This document shows, one piece after another, positions 7,968 through 16,563 of a DNA stretch of 64,000 nucleotides. The notes under the pieces are model-generated. The model did not search any database. It saw only the letters and a list, made by a program, of their open reading frames with translations, and was not told the DNA's origin. The stretch is from CALODP01 sp942492055 (lineage in GTDB: Bacteria > Bacteroidota > Ignavibacteria > Ignavibacteriales > Melioribacteraceae), in assembly GCA_942492055.1 (NCBI GenBank), contig CALODP010000026.1, forward strand, positions 50,449-114,448, read 5' to 3'. The position numbers and the translations under genes were made by a program. Position 1 is the stretch's first letter. Every line of letters begins with the position of its first letter.

Positions 7968-9704
7968 ATGGATAGAATAGTGTTACAGTTTATTATTTTA
8001 ATTATTGTAGTAATAATGTCCAATAAACTAATAGGGCAAGATTGGGGGCAGTTAGAGAAAATTGTTGCCTCTGATCGGGGAAGTGAAGATTTGTTTGCTC
8101 ATGGCGTATCCATTTCTGGTGACTATGCTATAGTAGGAGCTTATTGTGAAGATCATGATGTTCTAGGAACAAATGAGTTGGATCGGGCAGGATCAGCCTA
8201 TATTTTTAAAAGGAATGGTTTTAATTGGGAATTTCAGCAAAAGATAGTTGCTTCGGATCGTGCGGTAGAAGATAGATTTGGATATAGTGTCTCAATCTCT
8301 GGAGATTATGCAATTGTAGGAGCTTACGGTGAAGATCATGATGTCTCAGGATATAATGTGTTGAACTTTGCAGGATCAGCCTATATTTATAAGAGGACAG
8401 GTGAGACATGGAGTCAGCAACAAAAGATAGTTGCTTCGGATCGTGGTATTAGTGATTTATTTGGGTATAGTGTTGCGATTTCTGGGAATTATGTCATAGT
8501 GGGAGCCTTTGCAGAAGATCACGACACATTGGGAGGCAATGAATTCTTATCCGCAGGAGCGGCCTATATTTTTGAAAGGACAGGCGAAACATGGAGCCAG
8601 CAGCAGAAAATTATTGCCTCGGATCGGGGATCGAAGGATTATTTTGGCCATAGTGTTTCGATTTCAGGAGATTACGCTATAGTAGGAGCTTATAATGAGG
8701 AACACAATGCAGTAGGGGAGGATTCTCTGTCTGTGGCAGGATCAGCCTATATTTATAAGAGGGTAGGTGAAACTTGGAGTCAGCAACAAAAGATAGTTGC
8801 TTCGGATCGTAGTTCGGATGATAATTTTGGCTATAGTGTCTCTATTTCATCAGATTCCGCTATAGTAGGAGCATATGGTGAAAATCATGATGTTTTGGGG
8901 AATAATGAATTGAACAATTCTGGATCAGCTTATATTTATGTTAAGACAGGTGAGACGTGGGTACAACAACAGAAGATAGTTGCCTCAGATCGTTCAGTTG
9001 ATGATTATTTTGGGTATAGTGTCGCAATTTCAGGAGTATACGCTATAGTAGGCGCTTACTATGAAGACCACAATATTAGTGGTGAAGATTCCTTGTTCTC
9101 TGCAGGTTCAGCTTATATATTTGCAACAGGTGAGGCTTTAGCGGTTGAGCTTAGAAATTTTGATATTAAAGTAATTAATAATAAAGCCTTGCTCCACTGG
9201 GAAACGGTTACAGAGAAGAACAACTACGGCTTCAAGATAGAGCGTGCTGTTTTGGGAGAGAAAAAGAGTTTTGAGAAGATCGGATTTGTAGCAGGGCACG
9301 GAAACAGTAACTTGGTGAGAGCATATTCTTATATTGATAGTATGCCTTTAGAAGGGAGAGCTGTTTACAGATTGAAGCAGATCGATTTCGACGGGAAGTA
9401 TGAGTATTCCGAAGAGATAGAAGTCACTTCCGGTTTAGTAAAAGAGTATTCTTTAGAACAGAATTATCCTAATCCTTTTAATCCGACTACAAACATCAGT
9501 TTTAAGCTCGCCAAAAAAGGGAAAGTAAATATAAAAATTTTTAACGCAATCGGGCAGGAAGTAGCTGAATTGGTAAACAAAACAATGGAGGGGGGAAGTT
9601 ATGAAGTGACATTCAATGCTGCAAATCTCCCTTCCGGAGTTTATTTCTGCAGAATGAATGCCGGAGGTTTTACGAAAATGACTAAACTTCTTTTGATAAA
9701 GTAA
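7968..9704 (+). CDS. FG-GAP/beta-propeller repeat protein with T9SS sorting domain
   Basis: 578 residues. After a signal peptide come six tandem repeats of about 61 residues. Each starts with KIVASDR, then FGYSVSISGDYAIVGAY, EDHD and AGSAYIYKRTGETWSQQQ. This is the FG-GAP type of beta-propeller blade. A linker domain follows (VELRNFDIKVINNKALLHWETVTEKNNYGFKIER ... YRLKQIDFDGKYEYSEEIEV). The last part is a T9SS type A sorting domain with QNYPNPFNPTTNISF and a terminal LLLIK. The linker and sorting domain are close to those of the next gene and of the protein ending at 40227. The protein is probably a surface adhesin or matrix protein secreted by T9SS. The high similarity among blades suggests recent repeat expansion. 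Confidence 0.88.
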   Translation: MDRIVLQFIILIIVVIMSNKLIGQDWGQLEKIVASDRGSEDLFAHGVSISGDYAIVGAYCEDHDVLGTNELDRAGSAYIFKRNGFNWEFQQKIVASDRAVEDRFGYSVSISGDYAIVGAYGEDHDVSGYNVLNFAGSAYIYKRTGETWSQQQKIVASDRGISDLFGYSVAISGNYVIVGAFAEDHDTLGGNEFLSAGAAYIFERTGETWSQQQKIIASDRGSKDYFGHSVSISGDYAIVGAYNEEHNAVGEDSLSVAGSAYIYKRVGETWSQQQKIVASDRSSDDNFGYSVSISSDSAIVGAYGENHDVLGNNELNNSGSAYIYVKTGETWVQQQKIVASDRSVDDYFGYSVAISGVYAIVGAYYEDHNISGEDSLFSAGSAYIFATGEALAVELRNFDIKVINNKALLHWETVTEKNNYGFKIERAVLGEKKSFEKIGFVAGHGNSNLVRAYSYIDSMPLEGRAVYRLKQIDFDGKYEYSEEIEVTSGLVKEYSLEQNYPNPFNPTTNISFKLAKKGKVNIKIFNAIGQEVAELVNKTMEGGSYEVTFNAANLPSGVYFCRMNAGGFTKMTKLLLIK

Positions 9705-9719
9705 CGAAGTGATATTTCT

Positions 9720-9750
9720 CCGAAGGGATGAGAAATTCCTTTCGGGGATT
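9720..9750 (+). terminator. Terminator; downstream copy of the duplicated hairpin
   Basis: The same 29 bp as 7880-7908, here followed by TTTTTATT, which makes it a good Rho-independent terminator for the propeller gene. Confidence 0.8.
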
Positions 9751-9878
9751 TTTATTGGAATAGATATAGAGGTTTTTTTCTTTATTCTCTTCCGAATTCC
9801 TTGCTTTTTTTTCTCGGAGCCTCATTTGAATACTTAGTACTTTAGATTAATTAATAATATCATTAGTAGAGGCTTAAA

Positions 9879-11207
9879 ATGAAACGAATAATATTTTTTT
9901 CTTTACTTCTTTTGTCAGTTATGTGGGGGCAAACTACTCTTTCTCCGGGTGATGTAGCTTTTATCGCAGTTAATTCGGATGAACCAGGTTTTGGAGTGAG
10001 GGATGATTTTTCATTTCTTTTGTTAGCCAATATTGAATCAGGGACTGAAATCAGATTTACTTGTGCCGGATGGAATGATGATGGGTATTTTACTCCGGCG
10101 GTAGTTGATAAAGATTATCTTGTTTGGACATCAACTTCAGCTATGAATGCCGGCGAGACCGTTCATATTTATGAAGATGCAGATACAATCAATCTTATGG
10201 GGACTAATAAGGGGTCGGTTAGTTATATTAAAGTTGATTCTGCGGCTTACTGGGCTTTATCGGGAGCTGGAGATCAGGTCTTTGCGTTTCAAGGAGCCTT
10301 TGATAGTACCGCAAGTTTTATTGCCGGAATTCATTGGAACAGATATATTGGATATACAACCGACGAAAATTGGGACGGTAGGAATGATGGTAATACATAT
10401 AGTGAGTTGCCAGACGCTTTAAGTCCAGGGGAGTCATCTGTTTGGATATGGGATTCAACCAAGACCTTAGATACGGAAAGGGAAAGAGATAATATGATAT
10501 ATGATTGTTCCGATACGACTAATACCAAAGCAAATTTGTTGGCGTCGATTAATAATAAGTATAATTGGACAACCAGTCGAGCGACTATTTATGATCAAGA
10601 GCCATTTCCCGCGACATTTACTGTAACTGATGTTCTTCCTGTTGAGTTGATAGCTTTTGAGGCTACTCATCTCAAAGGCAAAACCATTCTTAGTTGGGAA
10701 ACAGCTACGGAGAAGAACAACTACGGCTTCGAGATAGAGCGTGCTTCGACAAGCTCAGCAACCGAAAAGTATTATGAGAAAATAGGCTTTGTTGAGGGTT
10801 ACGGAAACAGTAATTCTGTTAAGGAATACTCTTTTATGGATAATACCCCAGTTATTGGGAAAGTAGTTTACCGTTTGAAACAGATCGATTTCGACGGAAA
10901 GTATGAGTATTCGAAAGAGATAGAGATAACAACTCATCCAGTTACGGAATACTCGTTAGAACAAAACTATCCTAATCCTTTTAACCCGAGTACAAAGATT
11001 TCATTTGCTCTATCGAATAAGAGAGATGTTAGTTTGAAGGTCTTCAATTCCATTGGTGAGGAAGTAGCGGAATTGGTAAACAAAACAATGGAAGCAGGTA
11101 AGCATTCGGTGATCTTCAATGCTGTGGAATTACCATCCGGAGTTTATTTCTGCAGGATGAAAGTGGAAGGTTTTACAAAAACGACCAAACTATTATTAAT
11201 GAAATAA
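9879..11207 (+). CDS. Secreted protein with T9SS type A sorting domain
   Basis: 442 residues. Signal peptide MKRIIFFSLLLLSVMWGQ. The N-terminal domain (about 20-250) begins TTLSPGDVAFIAVNSDEPGFGVRDDFSFLLL and looks like a lamin-tail-like extracellular beta-sandwich. The linker VELIAFEATHLKGKTILSWETATEKNNYGFEIER follows, then a C-terminal sorting domain with QNYPNPFNPSTKISF and a final LLLMK. The linker contains a 15-bp palindrome-like word CTTCGACAAGCTCAG (10744-10758) at the place where its paralogues have unrelated residues. A short repeat has probably inserted in frame there. The N-terminal function is unknown; export by T9SS is firm. Confidence 0.85.
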   Translation: MKRIIFFSLLLLSVMWGQTTLSPGDVAFIAVNSDEPGFGVRDDFSFLLLANIESGTEIRFTCAGWNDDGYFTPAVVDKDYLVWTSTSAMNAGETVHIYEDADTINLMGTNKGSVSYIKVDSAAYWALSGAGDQVFAFQGAFDSTASFIAGIHWNRYIGYTTDENWDGRNDGNTYSELPDALSPGESSVWIWDSTKTLDTERERDNMIYDCSDTTNTKANLLASINNKYNWTTSRATIYDQEPFPATFTVTDVLPVELIAFEATHLKGKTILSWETATEKNNYGFEIERASTSSATEKYYEKIGFVEGYGNSNSVKEYSFMDNTPVIGKVVYRLKQIDFDGKYEYSKEIEITTHPVTEYSLEQNYPNPFNPSTKISFALSNKRDVSLKVFNSIGEEVAELVNKTMEAGKHSVIFNAVELPSGVYFCRMKVEGFTKTTKLLLMK

Positions 11208-11216
11208 AAAAGAAAT

Positions 11217-11242
11217 GGGGCTGATTCCGAAGAGTCAGCCCC
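11217..11242 (-). terminator. Terminator between convergent genes
   Basis: A perfect 8-bp stem (GGGGCTGA/TCAGCCCC) with a 10-nt loop. On the minus strand it is followed by a U-rich run, so it terminates pyrE and may also stop transcription from the left. Confidence 0.85.
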
Positions 11243-11249
11243 AACAAAT

Positions 11250-11777
11250 TTATGCTACACTTTCCTTCAGCTCTTCCATAGTATATAGAGGGATAAGATT
11301 TAATCCTTCCTTAGCGAGGTTTTCGAATGCTTTTTCTTCCCTTACAATAACGCACATAACGGAATCAATCTCTGCGCCGAGTTCTCTGAGTTGATTTGCG
11401 CTGATGATTATCTGTCCACCGGTTGTAACTACGTCTTCAATAATGCAAACTTTCTTACCTTTGAAATCAGCTCCCTCTGCCAATTTACAAGTACCGTATT
11501 GTTTAGCTTCTTTTCTAACGAAAAGAGTAGGCTGCTTTGTTTTAAGAGCCAAAGAAGTAGCGATCGGAATGCCACCCATCTCTAATCCTGCTAATAGATC
11601 GCTCCCTTCGGGAACAAGCTCTTTCATTTCGGAAGTAATTTCGTCGAGCAATTCCGGTTGAGCTTCGAAAAGATATTTGTCGAAATACTCATTTGAAATT
11701 TTACCGGATCTTAAAAGAAATTCGCCGGTAATATGTGAAGTGTTGTAAATCTTTTTCGCAAGTTCTCTGTTTTTCAT
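11250..11777 (-). CDS. pyrE: Orotate phosphoribosyltransferase
   Basis: 175 residues, typical of short bacterial PyrE. The enzyme joins orotate and PRPP to give orotidine 5'-phosphate in pyrimidine synthesis. The PRPP-binding signature VCIIEDVVTTGGQ is intact. The region LAGLEMGGIPIATSLALKTKQPTLFVRKEAKQYGT carries the conserved substrate-binding loop with RKE..K.YGT. It is monocistronic and convergent to the T9SS gene; the start is supported by a Bacteroidota-like -7 box upstream. No other pyr gene is in the window. Confidence 0.92.
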   Translation of the reverse strand: MKNRELAKKIYNTSHITGEFLLRSGKISNEYFDKYLFEAQPELLDEITSEMKELVPEGSDLLAGLEMGGIPIATSLALKTKQPTLFVRKEAKQYGTCKLAEGADFKGKKVCIIEDVVTTGGQIIISANQLRELGAEIDSVMCVIVREEKAFENLAKEGLNLIPLYTMEELKESVA

Positions 11778-11808
11778 TTTTTACCCAAGTATTATTGAAA
11801 TGTTTTTA

Positions 11809-11816
11809 CAAAAATA
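11809..11816 (-). promoter_or_regulatory. Candidate -7 box for pyrE
   Basis: On the minus strand TATTTTTG matches TAnnTTTG, about 32 nt upstream of the start codon. I see no clear TTG at -33, so this is tentative. Confidence 0.35.
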
Positions 11817-12006
11817 CGGATTAATTGAAAACATGGAAAGAAAGATCGAAAATAGTCTTCAAACAGTTAAAAAGATCGGGAATTATTTGTTTAATATTTC
11901 GGTTTTCTTATTTTTGTCGGAATAGTGATAAAAATAAATTTTGTAATAAGCGCAAAATTTCTTTTTTTTGCCTGTCCTTAAAAATGTTAAATAAGAAAAA
12001 GAAGTC

Positions 12007-14337
12007 ATGATAAAGAATTTAGTAATAGTTGAGTCCCCGGCAAAAGCCAAAACAATTGAAGGCTTTTTGGGGAAAGATTATAAAGTTACTTCCAGTTTCG
12101 GGCATATCCGAGATTTGGAAAAGAAGAATTTCGGAATCGAAATAGAAAATGAGTTTAAGCCAAACTACATTGTTCCGGATGATAAGAAGAATGTTGTTAA
12201 AGAACTGAAAAAGCTTGTTAAGGAAGCGGAAACGGTTTGGTTGGCATCTGACGAGGATCGCGAGGGAGAAGCGATTTCCTGGCATTTGAAAGAAGTTCTC
12301 AAGCTAAAAGAAGATGCTACCAAAAGAATAGTATTTAACGAGATTACGAAAAAGGCAATTACCGGAGCGATAGAAAACCCCAGAGGAATAGATAATAATC
12401 TTGTGGACGCACAACAGGCAAGAAGAATATTAGATCGCTTGGTTGGTTTTGAGATATCTCCGATTCTCTGGAAAAAGGTAAAGCCAAGCTTATCAGCTGG
12501 TAGGGTTCAATCTGTTGCGGTTAGATTAGTGGTTGAAAGAGAAAGGGAAATTGATGCTTTTAAGATCGAGTCGCAATTCAAAATAGTAGCAAGGTTCTGG
12601 GTAGAAGATGAAAAAGGAAAGAGAGCTCCTTTAACAGCCGAGCTTCCTAAGAGGTTCAAAACGGAAAAGGAAGCTAAAGAATTTTTGGAATTACTAAAGG
12701 ATGCGAAATTCCAGATAGACTCTTTGGAAAAAAAAGACGCTAAAAAAACTCCCGCAGCCCCCTTTACAACATCAACATTACAACAAGAAGCAAGTAGAAA
12801 ATTAGGATTTTCCGTTTCAAGAACGATGCTTGTTGCGCAGAAACTTTACGAATCGGGAAAGATTACATATATGAGAACAGACTCTGTAAATCTTTCCGAT
12901 TTTGCATTGCAAGCCTCAAAAGAGATAATCACAAATGAGTTTGGGCCGGAATATTCTACAACCAGAAAGTATAAAACAAAATCTTCTTCCGCACAGGAAG
13001 CCCATGAAGCAATCAGACCTACATACTTTGAAAATCCGTCGGTAGAAGGCTCCAGAGATGAGAAAGTTTTGTATCAATTGATCTGGAAACGTGCAATTGC
13101 TTCGCAGATGGCAGACGCTAAGCTCGAAAGAACTATTGCAAAAATTTCGATTTCCAATTGTGATGAGAAATTAGTAGCAAAAGGGGAAGTAATTAAGTTC
13201 GAAGGTTTCTTAAAAGTATATTTGGAATCAACAGACGAAGAAAATGGTAATGGTGAAGAGAAATCCACTTTACTTCCTCCGATGAAAGAAGGGGATAATT
13301 TGGAACTTCTTGAAGCAACTGCAACAGAGAGATACACCAGACCTCCTGCAAGATACACAGAAGCGAGTTTGGTTAAGAAATTGGAAGAGCTTGGAATCGG
13401 TCGTCCTTCAACTTATGCTCCTACTATAAGTACGATTCAGAAAAGAAATTATGTTAATAAGGAAGAAAGAATTGGAACCGAACGTAATTATGTCCTTTTA
13501 AGATTGGATAGTACCAAAGAGATATTGAAAGAAATAAGGACAGAAACAACTGGAGCAGATAAAGGAAAACTATTCCCGACAGATATTGCTATGTTGGTCA
13601 ATGATTTTCTTATTACATATTTCCCTAATATTCTTGATTACAAGTTTACAGCAAAAGTAGAAAATGAACTCGATGAAGTTGCACATGGGAAATTAAAGTG
13701 GAGCAAAATGTTGGGAGATTTTTATTTCCCTTTTCATGAAATAGTTGAAGAAACTACCGAAAAGAGTGAGAGAGTATCAGGAGAAAGAATTCTTGGCGCC
13801 GATCCCAAAACCAAGAGACAAGTCTCAGTTAGGATGGCAAAATTCGGCCCGGTAGCACAACTTACAAATGCAGCGGATCCTGACGAAAAGCCTCAATACG
13901 CAGGATTGAGAAAAGACCAGAAATTGGAAACAATTACCTTGGAAGAAGCCTTGGATCTCTTTAAACTTCCGAGATTGGTTGGTATTTTCGAGAATGATGA
14001 TGTAGTTGCCGCAATTGGTCGATTCGGTCCATATTTGCGTCATCAAAGTAAATTCTATTCTCTTGGTAAAGCATATGATCCATATACCATTGAAATAAAT
14101 ACTTCAGTTGAAGTTATTCGTGAAAAAAGAATAAAAGACGCTGAGAAAATGATTAAGGTCTTTGATGAAAACCCCGATTATCAATTGCTAAACGGTAGAT
14201 GGGGGCCTTATCTTAAAGTAGGGAAGCTAAATATCCGAATTCCGAAAGATGTTGACGCAAAATCTTTGACATACGAAGAATGCGTTAAGCTTGCGGAAGG
14301 AGGGGCTGCTAAGAAAAAAACTAAGAAGAAAAAATAA
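12007..14337 (+). CDS. topA: DNA topoisomerase I
   Basis: 776 residues. Type IA topoisomerase that relaxes negative supercoils. The TOPRIM domain opens the protein (LVIVESPAKAKTIEGFLG; the metal site is ASDEDREGEAISWHL). Next come LSAGRVQSVAVRLVVEREREI and the active-site motif KITYMRTDSVNLS with catalytic Tyr288. The region GRPSTYAPTISTIQKRNYV is also typical. The C-terminus lacks cysteine zinc ribbons. It has instead repeat units of the kind seen in this phylum (RFGPYLRHQSKFYSL and GRWGPYLKVGKLNIRIPKD) and a lysine tail. It is monocistronic with a terminator behind it. Identification is certain. Confidence 0.97.
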   Translation: MIKNLVIVESPAKAKTIEGFLGKDYKVTSSFGHIRDLEKKNFGIEIENEFKPNYIVPDDKKNVVKELKKLVKEAETVWLASDEDREGEAISWHLKEVLKLKEDATKRIVFNEITKKAITGAIENPRGIDNNLVDAQQARRILDRLVGFEISPILWKKVKPSLSAGRVQSVAVRLVVEREREIDAFKIESQFKIVARFWVEDEKGKRAPLTAELPKRFKTEKEAKEFLELLKDAKFQIDSLEKKDAKKTPAAPFTTSTLQQEASRKLGFSVSRTMLVAQKLYESGKITYMRTDSVNLSDFALQASKEIITNEFGPEYSTTRKYKTKSSSAQEAHEAIRPTYFENPSVEGSRDEKVLYQLIWKRAIASQMADAKLERTIAKISISNCDEKLVAKGEVIKFEGFLKVYLESTDEENGNGEEKSTLLPPMKEGDNLELLEATATERYTRPPARYTEASLVKKLEELGIGRPSTYAPTISTIQKRNYVNKEERIGTERNYVLLRLDSTKEILKEIRTETTGADKGKLFPTDIAMLVNDFLITYFPNILDYKFTAKVENELDEVAHGKLKWSKMLGDFYFPFHEIVEETTEKSERVSGERILGADPKTKRQVSVRMAKFGPVAQLTNAADPDEKPQYAGLRKDQKLETITLEEALDLFKLPRLVGIFENDDVVAAIGRFGPYLRHQSKFYSLGKAYDPYTIEINTSVEVIREKRIKDAEKMIKVFDENPDYQLLNGRWGPYLKVGKLNIRIPKDVDAKSLTYEECVKLAEGGAAKKKTKKKK

Positions 14338-14344
14338 TAAATTA

Positions 14345-14374
14345 GGGGCTCTCTTTAGAGCTCCTTTCTTTTTT
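14345..14374 (+). terminator. Terminator after topA
   Basis: GGGGCTCT pairs with AGAGCTCC across CTTT, followed by TTTCTTTTTT. Confidence 0.88.
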
Positions 14375-14573
14375 ACAATAGTTAATATTACAATGAAATA
14401 ATACTTAATATAAACCATTATTTTTTTGTATTTTCCACTCCAAGATTACAAGAAAGTTACATCCTAATTACTTCTCAAAAAAATGGCTGAAAGCATTAAA
14501 TTATTTTCAAATATCTTCGATAATTTAGAAGTAGAATAGTACATAAACCAAAAAGTGAGCGGCTAAAATCCTG

Positions 14574-16430
14574 ATGAGCATTATTCCTGAAAATAGCGCA
14601 CTTCAACTTGAATCCGATGATATGATTAACGGCGAAAATATTGATCAAAGATTTGTTCAATTCTCCAAGAAGTATATTTTCTATGACTACATTGAAAATC
14701 CCGACTTTATTAAGAGAATTAAAGAGAATGCTGTATTCAATACGATCGATTTTTCGGAAGAAATATCCGAAAGGTTCGTTTATTATAAATCCGCTCCTTA
14801 CTTTATGATTCTGGAATCTCCCGAGTTAAATCATCTCAGAGAGACTTTTAAAATATACTATTCAAAATTGAATAGGGATAATCAACAGAATCTTATAAAA
14901 GATTTTTTTACCAAATGGGTAACAACCACACGGCACGAGGAAAAGAAATATTTTGCATCTTCAGTCATTGAATATTTGGAGCAGAATAAGAATAATCCTT
15001 ATAATCTTATTGTTTATGCTTTTATTTTAGGATACGATAATACCTTTTATAGTCCTACCAAAGCAATAGAATATGTTGATAAAGGAATAGATACTCTTAA
15101 AGAACAAAATATAGATGAGCTTACTAAACATAAAATCTTCTACCTTTTCAGTCTTGTAAAAGGTTTTGTTTTCTTAAAACAAGGAGAGATTTTAAGTGCC
15201 AAGGATGAATTCCAGAGAGCGATTGATTTTAAGTCTGACGGTCTGTCCGCAAAATATCATCTTGCTCTTGCCAATGTTTTAGTCGGAAATTACGAAGAAG
15301 CGGTGGTTTTAATTAGTCAGATTATGGATTATGATAGTTATAGATTTGCATACGCCGTAGAGACTAATGATCTCACTATATTGGATTATCTTTTCCGAAA
15401 TTCGCTTTCTAGATATTTCTGTGTTGAAAGAGCATTTGCTCCGGTTATGGAATTTTTTCAAAATCGGGTTGATAATATAAAAGGACCAAATACGGTTAGA
15501 TTTGAGCGACTTAAACTCGATTATCTTACTCTAAAAAATATGAAGATCAATAAGTATTACGATCAGCAAATAGCCGATGATTTGAACTTCATAGCTAGAT
15601 TTACGAAAAAATATTACGGCACTGAGAACATTCTCATTCTTCAATCACTGGAACAGGTAATAGAGAAATTTTATCAACTGATAAAAAGAATTATTACAAT
15701 AATGGAGGATCAAAAGCTTAAAATAATCGCTGAAAAATTAGCCATTTATGAAGTAAAAATTCTTGATCTGGATAAGCAAAAAGCTCAAATAGAATATGAA
15801 TTGGATCATAATAAAAAGAGAACCGAGGAAAAGCAAACGCATGAAATAAACTTTTACGAAGAAAGTATGAACTCCAAGATCAAAAAAATGGAAGATAAAG
15901 TAAAGTTTATTGATCACAGAAAAGAACTGGATCCGATTTCTTCATTTAAGAACTCTTTTACCTACAATATTATGATAGCCATAATTGTAATGCTCTTGGG
16001 AGGTTTTTCCGGTTATAGTGGCAGCTATATTGATGATATTGCTAATTTCAACAGTGTTTTCTCGATGATTTTGGTTTATGGTGCAAAATGGGGAGTGGTT
16101 TCCTTCTTAATAGGGCTAGTCTTTTCCATAGGAGTTGTTTCTTCGGTTATGGTTAAAAAAGGAAGAGAAAAGCAGGCGTTATTGAGAAAAATAACTCAAC
16201 TGAATGAAGCAAAAGAAAGTGGAAAGGCAAAGATAAGAAGTGAGTACAGAGAGATTATTGAAGAATTGGAAGACATATGTAATAAAAGGATTAAATCTTT
16301 TGTTGAACAAAAAGAAGAGATGATCCAAAAGAGACAAGAAGAAGAAGCCGAACTTAAATCAAAAGCACAACTTGCCATTAAGGTAGAAAAAGGAAGATTA
16401 GTGGCTCTATTAAAAGAAAATAATGGATAA
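14574..16430 (+). CDS. Hypothetical TPR/coiled-coil membrane protein
   Basis: 618 residues. The N-terminal half is helical, with tetratricopeptide-like segments around residues 190-270 (FYLFSLVKGFVFLKQGEILSAKDEF, KYHLALANVLVGNYEEAV). A charged coiled coil follows (about 365-450). Two transmembrane helices come next (IMIAIIVMLLGGFSGYSG and WGVVSFLIGLVFSIGVVSSVMV). The protein ends in a second coiled coil rich in Lys/Glu. It lies in the same orientation as the glycosyltransferase and flagellin genes, with a 133-bp gap to the former. A role in envelope or motility is possible from position only; the family is not recognised. Confidence 0.75.
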   Translation: MSIIPENSALQLESDDMINGENIDQRFVQFSKKYIFYDYIENPDFIKRIKENAVFNTIDFSEEISERFVYYKSAPYFMILESPELNHLRETFKIYYSKLNRDNQQNLIKDFFTKWVTTTRHEEKKYFASSVIEYLEQNKNNPYNLIVYAFILGYDNTFYSPTKAIEYVDKGIDTLKEQNIDELTKHKIFYLFSLVKGFVFLKQGEILSAKDEFQRAIDFKSDGLSAKYHLALANVLVGNYEEAVVLISQIMDYDSYRFAYAVETNDLTILDYLFRNSLSRYFCVERAFAPVMEFFQNRVDNIKGPNTVRFERLKLDYLTLKNMKINKYYDQQIADDLNFIARFTKKYYGTENILILQSLEQVIEKFYQLIKRIITIMEDQKLKIIAEKLAIYEVKILDLDKQKAQIEYELDHNKKRTEEKQTHEINFYEESMNSKIKKMEDKVKFIDHRKELDPISSFKNSFTYNIMIAIIVMLLGGFSGYSGSYIDDIANFNSVFSMILVYGAKWGVVSFLIGLVFSIGVVSSVMVKKGREKQALLRKITQLNEAKESGKAKIRSEYREIIEELEDICNKRIKSFVEQKEEMIQKRQEEEAELKSKAQLAIKVEKGRLVALLKENNG

Positions 16431-16563
16431 TATTAGCCATTATTTGAATTATCCTCATCATCCCCATAAATAAACCGCAAAAACGTATCCGATTGTAATT
16501 TTTATTCTGGCACATCAATTGATTTTGGTTAGAAGTAGTTATTATTGATAACCGGGAGAATTG

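Noticed and set aside
11825..12010. 61-codon frame upstream of topA
   Set aside because: It overlaps the topA start and has no ribosome site; the sequence is AT-driven low complexity.
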